DNA of 5,605 nucleotides from an uncultured bacterium (GCA_903861015.1 CAIOSL010000031.1:1-5605); one strand, 5' to 3'. Counted from the stretch's first letter, positions 1 through 5,605 are shown. Notes: generated by a model not told the origin, from the sequence alone. Translations and numbers: made by a program.

Positions 1-517
1 CTGATGACAAAATGCCTAATCCAATCACGACAAAGCTGACCACGTCTGGCAGCAAATACCACCTGAGATCATAAACAAATAAGATTGCCAGGCCAACACC
101 AGCAGCGAGCCAAATTATGAACCTGATAAGTTCAGGCGTACTGCTTAGGCTGTATGGGCAAAAAGCGTAAAGCCCAACAAAGAATAATGCCACCGATAGC
201 TCAATTAGAGGCTCCATCCAACCAATTGGCTGACGACATTTGCGGCATTTACCGCCGAGGACCAGCCAGCTAACCAGCGGTATAAGATCGTACCACTTCA
301 ACTCGTAGGCACAATGCAAACACTTTGACCGATCATTAGATAGTGAGGCTTTGGTTAATTTATTTAATTTTTTGTATTCAGCGTGATCGAACTCAAACCC
401 TGCCGCTTTATCCCTAACTAGTTGCCTAGCTCTTAAGCGCCAGACTGTGGCGCCAGCAAAACTGCCAAGACACAGGCCGCTTAGGCCTAAAGCCAAATAT
501 ATAATTGATTGATCCAT
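1..517 (-). CDS. pilD: Prepilin peptidase / N-methyltransferase PilD, N-terminal part
   Basis: Inner-membrane aspartic protease (type IV prepilin peptidase) that removes the prepilin leader and usually methylates the new N-terminus. The frame is open to the window edge and gives 172 residues. GLCLGSFAGATVWRLR (12-27, an altered form of the usual GSFLNVVIxRLP) follows the first membrane segment. The cytoplasmic loop carries two zinc-binding pairs, CLHC (66-69) and CRKC (91-94), with WYDLIPLVSWL between them and PIGWMEPLIEL after. VYDLRWYLLPD (148-158) holds the first catalytic Asp, D150; the second lies beyond the window. The start is uncertain: ATG at 517 is reported, but GTG at 523 has TAAGG 7 bases upstream and would add only Met-Leu. 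The cysteine pairs suggest a bifunctional enzyme. It follows the prepilin gene across a terminator, so its expression may be separate from the rest. Confidence 0.93.
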   Translation of the reverse strand, partial: MDQSIIYLALGLSGLCLGSFAGATVWRLRARQLVRDKAAGFEFDHAEYKKLNKLTKASLSNDRSKCLHCAYELKWYDLIPLVSWLVLGGKCRKCRQPIGWMEPLIELSVALFFVGLYAFCPYSLSSTPELIRFIIWLAAGVGLAILFVYDLRWYLLPDVVSFVVIGLGILSS

Positions 518-524
518 AAGCACT

Positions 525-553
525 ATCATACCTTAGTTGGCCGTAAAATTAAA
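525..553 (-). promoter_or_regulatory. Possible weak promoter for pilD
   Basis: On the minus strand TATGAT (525-530) matches 5 of 6 bases of a sigma-70 -10 box, and TTTAAT (548-553), 17 bases upstream, matches the -35 box at only 3 of 6. Transcription would begin near 518, right at the ATG at 517, giving a leaderless message. The location directly after a terminator makes a promoter sensible, but the -35 element is poor and chance occurrence in A/T-rich DNA is possible. Confidence 0.35.
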
Positions 554-581
554 AACCTCGATTTTTTAAACCGAGGTTTTT
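551..581 (-). terminator. Factor-independent terminator after the prepilin gene
   Basis: The arms AAAAACCTCG (572-581 read on the minus strand) and CGAGGTTTTT (551-560) pair perfectly over 10 bases around an 11-base A/T-rich loop. The second arm runs into TTTTTAATTTTA, giving the U tract. It starts 18 bases after the prepilin stop. The A tract on the other side makes it work in both directions on paper. It should end most pilus-operon transcripts before pilD, leaving the peptidase dependent on read-through or its own promoter. Confidence 0.85.
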
Positions 582-599
582 ATGTAGCGTGAGGTCCAT

Positions 600-1100
600 C
601 TAGTTATTGGCACAAGCTATGCCGTTACCCTCTAGCTTCATTTGAAAGGCGACTTTACGAGTACCTTGATTTGGGGTCAAACTTTCTCCATTACAGATTG
701 AGCCAACCGTTACAATAACATCTGGATTATTGGCATCAAAATCGGTTGGTAGTGTGTTCGAATTACCGTCTTTTAGAACGTAAGGGGTACCACTAGGATC
801 CACGAATTGATCGCCGCCCGTTACAATATAGCGATTCACAAAGCTCGTCCACGATGTAGTATCATTACCACTGAAAGCCGTAGGTAGAGCGCCTCGGTTA
901 TTTGATTGGTAGCTGGTTAATGCTGTTTCTAGTCGATTTAGGTCGTTCTTGCGCTGAGTATCGCGTTGGCTGCGTTGCAAAGATGGCAAAGCGATAAAGA
1001 CCATCATAAATATCAAGCCGGCAATCGCCAAAACTAAAACGACTTCGATGATCGTAAAACCTTTTTTATTTTGTTGATTGTTCACGAGAACTAGTCCCAC
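600..1100 (-). CDS. Type IV prepilin (PilA/PilE-like)
   Basis: Pilus subunit precursor with a type III signal. Cleavage by PilD is expected after G14 in NKKGFTIIEVV, leaving an N-methylated Phe at +1 and the conserved Glu at +5. The hydrophobic segment at about 15-38 (VVLVLAIAGLIFMMVFIAL) leads into a charged, helical stretch (QRSQRDTQRKNDLNRLE) typical of the pilin alpha-1 helix. The globular part holds only two cysteines, C136 and C163, which could close a C-terminal disulfide (D-region) loop. The start is uncertain. GTG at 1100 has AGGA only 3 bases away and gives a 14-residue leader. GTG at 1085 would give the more usual 9-residue leader, with AAAGG 14 bases upstream. The mature protein is the same, about 152 residues. 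It is the only pilin here; whether it is the major or a minor subunit cannot be told. A terminator follows 18 bases after the stop. Confidence 0.92.
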   Translation of the reverse strand: MGLVLVNNQQNKKGFTIIEVVLVLAIAGLIFMMVFIALPSLQRSQRDTQRKNDLNRLETALTSYQSNNRGALPTAFSGNDTTSWTSFVNRYIVTGGDQFVDPSGTPYVLKDGNSNTLPTDFDANNPDVIVTVGSICNGESLTPNQGTRKVAFQMKLEGNGIACANN

Positions 1101-1170
1101 CTTTCCTATGAACCATAACTATTCGTGTTGATACACTTAAGCTTATACTACTACAACCGCCCTAGACTGT
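1101..1170. other. Spacer between pilC and the prepilin gene
   Basis: This is the longest gap inside the operon apart from the terminator region. A pilin is often made in far larger amounts than its machinery, so an extra promoter would be expected here. The minus strand has TTGTAG followed after 17 bases by TATCAA, and a TATAAG hexamer, but neither pair is close to consensus. I see no terminator-like U tract. The prepilin ribosome binding region (AGGAAAGG) occupies the downstream end. Confidence 0.4.
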
Positions 1171-1174
1171 CTAG
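1162..1174. repeat. 13-base palindrome at the pilC stop
   Basis: CTAGAC-T-GTCTAG is a perfect inverted repeat with a one-base centre, overlapping the first pilC stop codon and containing the second in-frame TAG. The loop is too short for a stable RNA hairpin of full length and no U tract follows, so it is not a terminator. It could be a protein binding site or simply a by-product of the doubled GTCTAG stop motif. Confidence 0.5.
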
Positions 1175-2382
1175 ACGTTTATACCGTTAACCAGGCTATA
1201 GATCGGTAGCAAAATTGCCGCTACCATACTGCCGGCCACAATCGCCAATACAACCATCAGTATTGGTTCAATAGAGGTCGAGATTGTCCTGACTTGCTCG
1301 TCCAGCTCGTCCTCGTAAACCTGGGCTGTCTTGCCCATCATCTCGTCAATCCGCCCAGACTGTTCACCGATTTTGATCATCTGCGGAACCAAGGTCAATA
1401 TATAGTTCTCGGGCTGCAAAGACACCGATAGCGCCTTGCCTCCCTTAACTTTTTCGGCGGCTCGCAATACACTATCCCGTACAACCGAGTTATTAACGGC
1501 TACGGCGGTTAACTTTAACATATCAAGCATACTAACACCCGTACTAAGCAAGGTCTGTCCGGTGCGAGCGAATCGTGCCATATAAAGTTTTTGAAACATC
1601 TGACCAAATATCGGCACATTAAGCTTGAGCGTATCGGTAGCCTTGACACCCGAATCAGTCTTGAGATATTGGACCAAAAAATAAATCCCAGCACCGATAA
1701 TTAGCAGCGCCAACCACCAGTAATGCGTCAAAAAACTCGCAACATTAACCATAGCTTGGGTCAAGAACGGCAAGGGCCGCTTGAGGTCATGGTAGAGTTT
1801 TTCGACCTGGGGCACAACCGTAAATAGCATAAAGCCAATTACTCCCATGATTACCAAAAGAACGATTATTGGATAGGTCAAAGCACCCTTGATCTTGCTG
1901 ATGGTCGAGGCATCTTTTTCTTGTTGGGAGGCGATGCGTTGGAGTGATTCGTCCAAAGTACCCGACATCTCGCCCGCCCCAACCAGAGCCAAGAAAACTG
2001 GGTCAAAAACCGTCGGATGCTTTGAAAAAGATTCAGACAGCGACTTGCCGCTTTCGATTGATGTCATAACATCCTGAACTACAGATTGTAATTTCTTGTT
2101 CTGAGTTTGCTCTAGAACCGTGCTAAAACTCTGGGACAAAGGCAAACCTGCACCAATTAGGGTTGCCAGCTGGCGCGTAAAGACGATCTTGTCCTTGGTG
2201 GTGATTCGGCCCGACAGCCGAGCGATCACATTGCTTTCCTCGTTTTGCTCTTTGATACTAAGCGGCGTAAAACCCTGTTTGATTAACAGTTTGGCGGCAG
2301 CACTCTCGGTATCGGCCTGAACAGTCGCCTTGGTGATCTTGTTAGTAGTCTGGTCACGAGCTTCATAATTAAATTTCTTCAT
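1171..2382 (-). CDS. pilC: Type IV pilus inner-membrane platform protein PilC (GspF family)
   Basis: Polytopic inner-membrane protein on which PilB and PilT act during pilus assembly and disassembly. Counting from the ATG at 2382 it has 403 residues, typical for PilC. The N-terminal FNYEARDQTTNKITKATVQA is the usual GspF/PilC opening. Two T2SSF repeats follow at about 67-190 and 270-392, each with a conserved turn: GAGEMSGTLDESL (135-147) and GEQSGRIDEMM (339-349). Three membrane segments lie near 169-190, 221-240 and 372-396. An in-frame TTG at 2388 would add two residues, but it directly abuts the GAGAGG ribosome binding site, whereas the ATG sits 6 bases after it, so the ATG is chosen. Only 2 bases separate this start from the pilT stop. 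Two in-frame TAG stops end the gene, with one codon pair between them. Confidence 0.96.
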   Translation of the reverse strand: MKKFNYEARDQTTNKITKATVQADTESAAAKLLIKQGFTPLSIKEQNEESNVIARLSGRITTKDKIVFTRQLATLIGAGLPLSQSFSTVLEQTQNKKLQSVVQDVMTSIESGKSLSESFSKHPTVFDPVFLALVGAGEMSGTLDESLQRIASQQEKDASTISKIKGALTYPIIVLLVIMGVIGFMLFTVVPQVEKLYHDLKRPLPFLTQAMVNVASFLTHYWWLALLIIGAGIYFLVQYLKTDSGVKATDTLKLNVPIFGQMFQKLYMARFARTGQTLLSTGVSMLDMLKLTAVAVNNSVVRDSVLRAAEKVKGGKALSVSLQPENYILTLVPQMIKIGEQSGRIDEMMGKTAQVYEDELDEQVRTISTSIEPILMVVLAIVAGSMVAAILLPIYSLVNGINV

Positions 2383-2384
2383 TA

Positions 2385-3455
2385 TCAACCTCTCATCAAA
2401 CGTTCAAACTCGGTTAAATCAACGGCGACTTCCCTGGCGCTGTCGTAAGTCACAACACCACTTTGAACCAAGCCAACCAAGGTACGATCCATGGTTTGCA
2501 TACCCTGGTCAGAACCGGTCTGAATGACCGCATCCAACTGGTGGGTTTTGCCCTCGCGAATAATATTACGGACCGCCGGGTTAGTTATCAGGACTTCGGC
2601 TGCCACAACACGACCGCCGCCAATGGCCGGGATCAAGCGCTGCGAACAGATCGCCACCAAGATATTGGATAGCTGGGTTCGGATTTGAGGTTGCTGGTGG
2701 GGTGGAAAAACATCAATAATACGATCGATCGATTGCGAGGCACTGTTGGTGTGCAGTGTCGCAAAAACCAAGTGACCCGTCTCGGCAATGGTAATCGCCG
2801 CACTAATAGTCTCGAGGTCACGCATCTCACCGATCAAAACAACATCTGGGTCCTGACGCAAACTCGAACGAAGCGCCGCACTAAAGCTGTAGGTATCATA
2901 GTGGACCTCCCGTTGGACAACCGCCGACTTCTTGGATTTGTGCGTAAACTCAATCGGGTCCTCGATAGTAATAATATGTTGTGCACGCTCGGTGTTGATC
3001 TTGTCAACCAGAGCCGCCAAGGTGGTCGATTTGCCACTGCCGGTTGGACCAGTAATCAAAACTAGTCCGCGTGGGTAATCTGCAAAACTCATAACCACAT
3101 TTGGCATACCTAATTCGGTGATAGTCTTGATCTCGTTAGGGATTAAGCGTAGCGCTGCCGCTAAGTTACCCCGCTCGTGGTAGGCGTTAACACGGAAGCG
3201 ACCTAAAGTACCAAAAGCAAAGCTAAAGTCGAATTCTTTATCCTTTAATAATATCTGGCGCTGATCTTGGTCTAATATTGCAAAAACTAAGGCTTCGACA
3301 GTCTGTTCGTCAAGTGGGCTAAAACCAATAATCGGCAAAAGCGAACCATCAATACGCAGCATTGGCGGCAGACCTACCTGAAGATGGAGGTCAGAGGCTT
3401 TTTTGCGGACCACTTCTTCCAGTAATATCTCTATTCTTAGTTCCTGATTATTCAT
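2385..3455 (-). CDS. pilT: Type IV pilus retraction ATPase PilT
   Basis: Cytoplasmic hexameric ATPase that drives pilus disassembly and retraction. The 356 residues match the normal PilT length, and it lacks the N-terminal GspE-type domain of PilB. Residues 20-36 (ASDLHLQVGLPPMLRID) are the family N-terminal motif. Walker A is GPTGSGKS at 136-143, the Asp box TIEDPIEF is at 163-170, Walker B is DVVLIGEMRD at 204-213 with E210, and the His box ETGHLVFATLHTNSA is at 225-239. AVRNIIRE at 294-301 corresponds to the AIRNLIRE motif that marks PilT and is required for retraction in studied homologues. The ATG at 3455 has AAGGGTGG at 3462-3469, 6 bases upstream. The stop is TGA followed directly by in-frame TAA. 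The last codons carry the ribosome binding site of pilC. All key residues appear intact, so the enzyme should be active. Confidence 0.96.
   Translation of the reverse strand: MNNQELRIEILLEEVVRKKASDLHLQVGLPPMLRIDGSLLPIIGFSPLDEQTVEALVFAILDQDQRQILLKDKEFDFSFAFGTLGRFRVNAYHERGNLAAALRLIPNEIKTITELGMPNVVMSFADYPRGLVLITGPTGSGKSTTLAALVDKINTERAQHIITIEDPIEFTHKSKKSAVVQREVHYDTYSFSAALRSSLRQDPDVVLIGEMRDLETISAAITIAETGHLVFATLHTNSASQSIDRIIDVFPPHQQPQIRTQLSNILVAICSQRLIPAIGGGRVVAAEVLITNPAVRNIIREGKTHQLDAVIQTGSDQGMQTMDRTLVGLVQSGVVTYDSAREVAVDLTEFERLMRG
2389..2394 (-). promoter_or_regulatory. Ribosome binding site of pilC inside the end of pilT
   Basis: GAGAGG lies within the last two sense codons plus one base of pilT and is spaced 6 bases from the ATG at 2382. 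It settles the pilC start against the TTG at 2388, which it touches. Because the site is covered by ribosomes finishing pilT, translation of the two genes is probably coupled. Confidence 0.75.
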
Positions 3456-3470
3456 CTGTTTCCACCCTTC

Positions 3471-5234
3471 TTACGCTGTATCTGATGTTACCCGATTGAC
3501 TTCTTCTATAGTTGTAATCCCCTGCAGCACCTTGAGGTAGCCGTCTTGACGCATAGTAATCATTCCCCGTTGCTGCGCTTTGCGTTGGATCTCGGCACTG
3601 GTTGCCCTGGCTACGATTAGGCTTTGAATGCTTTCGTTAACATCCATGACCTCATAGATACCAGCACGGCCACTGTAACCACGCGGCGATTGTGGGCCAT
3701 CGATACCCTTAGCTAAAGTATAAGCGCTTTGGCCTGCCAAGGGCAAGTCTTTGTAGCCAAAATCTTGAGAAACCCGCGCCACATCGTCTTTAGTCTTGGG
3801 CAGTAAATGTCCGATTGTGTTAATAATGCTTTGAGTTTCGATTGGATTGGATTGATACAAAGTCCGTTTGCTAGAAATTCGTCGTACCAACCGTTGGCCA
3901 ATAATCGTATTAACCGTACTGGCGATCAAAAACGGTTCGATGCCCATGTCCAATAGCCTTGGCAAAACGCCAGCCGCACTGTTGGTGTGTAGTGTGCTAA
4001 AAACCAAGTGACCAGTTAGGGCCGCCTGCACCGCCAAATTGGCGGTTTCGCTATCGCGGATCTCGCCCACCATGACGATGTCGGGGTCTTGACGTAAGAT
4101 TGAACGCAAGCCACTAGCAAACGTCAAACCAACATCATTATTAACCTGGATCTGATTAACGCCATCCATCTTGTACTCGACTGGATCTTCCAGGGTAACA
4201 ATATTAACGTTCTCGTTTTTAACCTCTTTGATTAATGCATAAAGACTAGTCGTTTTACCACTACCGGTTGGACCGGAGGTTAAAATCATGCCGTTGGGTC
4301 GTTTGATACCTTTACGGATCGCCCGCAGCGCCCGACCGGCATAGCCCATCTCTTCGATATCAAAGCTGCTGCCAGATTTATCAAGCAAACGAATAACCAC
4401 CTGCTCGCCCCATATAACTGGGCTGATGGCGATACGCAGGTCGACTTCTTTGCCGGCGATTTTGACAGTAAATTGACCGTCCTGCGGCATACGATGCTCG
4501 TCAATCTTAAGATTAGATAGGATCTTGATTCGGCTGACCAAGGCAGGCTCGATACTTTTAGGCAACTGCATAACTTCACGCAACATACCATCGACCCGAC
4601 AGCGGATCTTGAGCGCCCCTTCGAGTGGTTCAATATGAACGTCACTGGAACGAGTTTTTAAAGCATACTCTAAAATCGTGCTAAGCGCTTTGCTGATTGG
4701 CGAGTCCTGAACAATCGTTTTAACTTCGCTGTTTAGGGTTTGGGTTGCCTCGAGCTGGCTGGCCTGAGCCGCCTCATCAACGCTGGACAAGTCAGTCTTG
4801 TACTGATCAAGTACGTGTCGAACACCCGCCTCGGAGGCCATCAAGACCTTCAGTGGCCTTTCGATACGGCTAGCCAGATAGTCAACCGCCTGGACGTTAT
4901 TGGCATCGATCATTGCTACAGCCAGTCGGTTTTGGATTTCGGCTAGTGGCACCGCCATAAAACGCTCGGCGATATCCGCCGGCAACAGGTTTAAAATATT
5001 TTGATCGATGACGCTATTCGTAAGATTGACATACGGCACGCCAGATATTTGGGCGATCGCATGGGTCAAAAGCTCGTCGTCAACAATATTTTCCTCGGCC
5101 AATAGCCCTATCAACGGCTTGCTAGTCCTGGCGGCAGTTGCCTTGGCCTCGTTCAATACGCTCTCGCTAACCAGGCCTTCGCTAATCAGAAGGCTAACCA
5201 ATTTCGACTGCATATCTGCGGTAAGCAGTGCCAT
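3471..5234 (-). CDS. pilB: Type IV pilus extension ATPase PilB (GspE/PilB family)
   Basis: Cytoplasmic hexameric ATPase that powers addition of pilin subunits at the inner-membrane platform. The 587 residues are close to the usual PilB length. Residues 1 to about 145 form the N-terminal GspE/MshEN-type domain (SKPLIGLLAEENIVDDELL, then GVPYVNL). The catalytic half begins near residue 175 with SSDVHIEP at 196-203. Walker A is GPTGSGKT at 321-328, the Asp box TLEDPVEY is at 347-354, Walker B is DIVMVGEIRD at 385-394 with E391 as the likely catalytic base, and the His box TGHLVFSTLHTNSA is at 407-420. The four-cysteine zinc motif that PilB/GspE proteins usually carry after the His box is missing; the only cysteine is C212. 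The start is supported by AGGGGG 8 bases upstream, overlapping the stop of the preceding small gene. pilT follows after 15 bases. Confidence 0.96.
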   Translation of the reverse strand: MALLTADMQSKLVSLLISEGLVSESVLNEAKATAARTSKPLIGLLAEENIVDDELLTHAIAQISGVPYVNLTNSVIDQNILNLLPADIAERFMAVPLAEIQNRLAVAMIDANNVQAVDYLASRIERPLKVLMASEAGVRHVLDQYKTDLSSVDEAAQASQLEATQTLNSEVKTIVQDSPISKALSTILEYALKTRSSDVHIEPLEGALKIRCRVDGMLREVMQLPKSIEPALVSRIKILSNLKIDEHRMPQDGQFTVKIAGKEVDLRIAISPVIWGEQVVIRLLDKSGSSFDIEEMGYAGRALRAIRKGIKRPNGMILTSGPTGSGKTTSLYALIKEVKNENVNIVTLEDPVEYKMDGVNQIQVNNDVGLTFASGLRSILRQDPDIVMVGEIRDSETANLAVQAALTGHLVFSTLHTNSAAGVLPRLLDMGIEPFLIASTVNTIIGQRLVRRISSKRTLYQSNPIETQSIINTIGHLLPKTKDDVARVSQDFGYKDLPLAGQSAYTLAKGIDGPQSPRGYSGRAGIYEVMDVNESIQSLIVARATSAEIQRKAQQRGMITMRQDGYLKVLQGITTIEEVNRVTSDTA

Positions 5235-5246
5235 TGCTTAAACCCC

Positions 5247-5468
5247 CTATTTAGATCCGTTAATTTGTACCTGGATGGCTGGATTGATCGCGTTCTTGTT
5301 GAATATAGCCGGATTCGGGTCAACAATGGTCGAATCGATTTTGTCGATTGTTTTTACCTTGGCTGTGCCGGTGTATACGTCACCAAAAACGCTTTTTGCT
5401 ACAAAGAATGCTACTACCACGCTGACTGAGGCGATTAGAACGATCATTGCTATATCTGTTTTTTTCAT
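5247..5468 (-). CDS. Small single-pass membrane protein of unknown function in the T4P operon
   Basis: This 73-residue protein is not one I recognise as a named family. It begins MKKTD, followed by one hydrophobic segment at about residues 6-28 (IAMIVLIASVSVVVAFFVAK). The two lysines before the segment predict the N-terminus inside and about 45 residues outside. There is no lipobox cysteine and no prepilin motif, so it is neither a PilP-like lipoprotein nor a pilin. The outer part contains Thr/Lys/Asp-rich strands and ends FNKNAINPAIQVQINGSK. The ATG overlaps the stop of the PilO-like gene (TAATG), and no good Shine-Dalgarno sequence lies in front of it, which points to re-initiation by terminating ribosomes. 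Its stop codon sits inside the ribosome binding site of pilB, 12 bases before that gene. Context suggests an accessory of the PilN/PilO alignment complex or of PilC, but this is inferred from position alone. Confidence 0.8.
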   Translation of the reverse strand: MKKTDIAMIVLIASVSVVVAFFVAKSVFGDVYTGTAKVKTIDKIDSTIVDPNPAIFNKNAINPAIQVQINGSK

Positions 5469-5605
5469 TATTTTACCGTTTTATCCTTTAGCTGAACTAC
5501 CCGAGCCGGCTCATAAAACGCCCTGGCCTGAACGCTCATCAAACTATTCTTGCCCTGGCCTTCAATCTTGAGCGATATCACATCAATTGTTCGGATCGAT
5601 AATTC
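5468..5605 (-). CDS. PilO-like T4P inner-membrane alignment protein, C-terminal fragment
   Basis: This frame is open from the window edge to a TAA stop and gives 45 C-terminal residues, from ELSIRTIDVISLKIEG to the end VVQLKDKTVK. It is too short to appear as a complete ORF, but its position directly ahead of a T4P operon and its overlap with the next gene make it real. The alternating hydrophobic pattern (IDVISLKI, then LMSVQARAFYEP) fits the last beta strands of the ferredoxin-like fold that ends PilO/PilN-type proteins, which link the cytoplasmic PilM ring and platform to the periplasmic parts of the machine. Position before pilB also fits pilO. The stop codon shares its last A with the ATG of the next gene (TAATG), so translation of the two is probably coupled. 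The family assignment is an inference from context and strand pattern; a PilN or other bitopic pilus protein is the alternative. Confidence 0.6.
   Translation of the reverse strand, partial: ELSIRTIDVISLKIEGQGKNSLMSVQARAFYEPARVVQLKDKTVK

Noticed and set aside
1162..1174. Terminator at the end of pilC
   Set aside because: The palindrome has a one-base centre and no U tract after it on the minus strand.
2385..2387. UGA recoding, as in some CPR lineages
   Set aside because: TGA is used as the pilT stop and is backed by an in-frame TAA, so this site alone is not decisive; but no gene here needs an internal TGA to be read through, which argues for the standard bacterial code.
2383..2388. TTG at 2388 as the pilC start
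   Set aside because: It directly abuts the GAGAGG ribosome site, while the ATG two codons later has ideal 6-base spacing.
2685..3065. 126-codon open frame on the plus strand inside pilT
   Set aside because: It lies antisense to the conserved Walker A to His box region of pilT and its product resembles no family; it is a by-product of the codon use of pilT.
4286..4645. 119-codon minus-strand open frame inside pilB
   Set aside because: It overlaps the catalytic part of pilB in another frame and has no recognisable features or ribosome site.
5275..5571. 98-codon plus-strand open frame with hydrophobic stretches
   Set aside because: It is antisense to the small membrane gene and the pilO-like tail. 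Its hydrophobicity mirrors the opposite strand, and the minus-strand reading is supported by overlaps and operon spacing.
1..5605. CRISPR arrays, tRNA or rRNA genes, insertion sequences
   Set aside because: No spaced direct repeats, cloverleaf or rRNA-like segments, transposase coding sequence or terminal inverted repeats were seen; nearly all the DNA is accounted for by pilus genes.

Overview
The window is one type IV pilus (T4P) assembly locus. Every real gene lies on the minus strand, so transcription runs from base 5605 towards base 1. In that direction the order is: the C-terminal end of a PilO-like protein (running off the window), a 73-residue single-pass membrane protein of unknown function, the extension ATPase PilB, the retraction ATPase PilT, the platform protein PilC, a prepilin, a factor-independent terminator, and the N-terminal part of the prepilin peptidase PilD (running off the window).

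The order, the tight packing, the unnamed small membrane gene between pilO and pilB, and the degenerate PilB without a zinc motif suggest a Candidate Phyla Radiation bacterium, most likely Candidatus Saccharibacteria (TM7). This is inferred from gene order and protein character, with no database match behind it. UGA is not recoded: no gene needs read-through of an in-frame TGA, so SR1/Absconditabacteria and Gracilibacteria are unlikely.

Region by region: 5468-5605 is the pilO-like tail. 5247-5468 is the small membrane gene, joined to it by a TAATG overlap. 3471-5234 is pilB, 2385-3455 pilT and 1171-2382 pilC; these are separated by gaps of 12, 15 and 2 bases, with ribosome binding sites in or next to the end of the preceding gene. 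1101-1170 is a 70-base spacer with a small palindrome at the end of pilC and no convincing promoter. 600-1100 is the prepilin. 518-599 holds a strong hairpin terminator and a possible weak promoter. 1-517 is pilD. No RNA genes, mobile elements or CRISPR arrays were seen.

Together the genes encode most of a dynamic pilus machine. PilD trims the prepilin leader. PilC and the PilO-like protein form the inner-membrane platform and alignment complex. PilB drives polymerisation and PilT drives depolymerisation. A dedicated PilT implies a retractile pilus, as used for twitching, host-cell attachment or DNA uptake; in cultivated Saccharibacteria such pili have been linked to motility and host contact. 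The conserved machinery is ordinary. The points that merit attention are the unnamed 73-residue protein, the missing zinc motif in PilB, the terminator that separates pilin from pilD, and the translational coupling along the operon.
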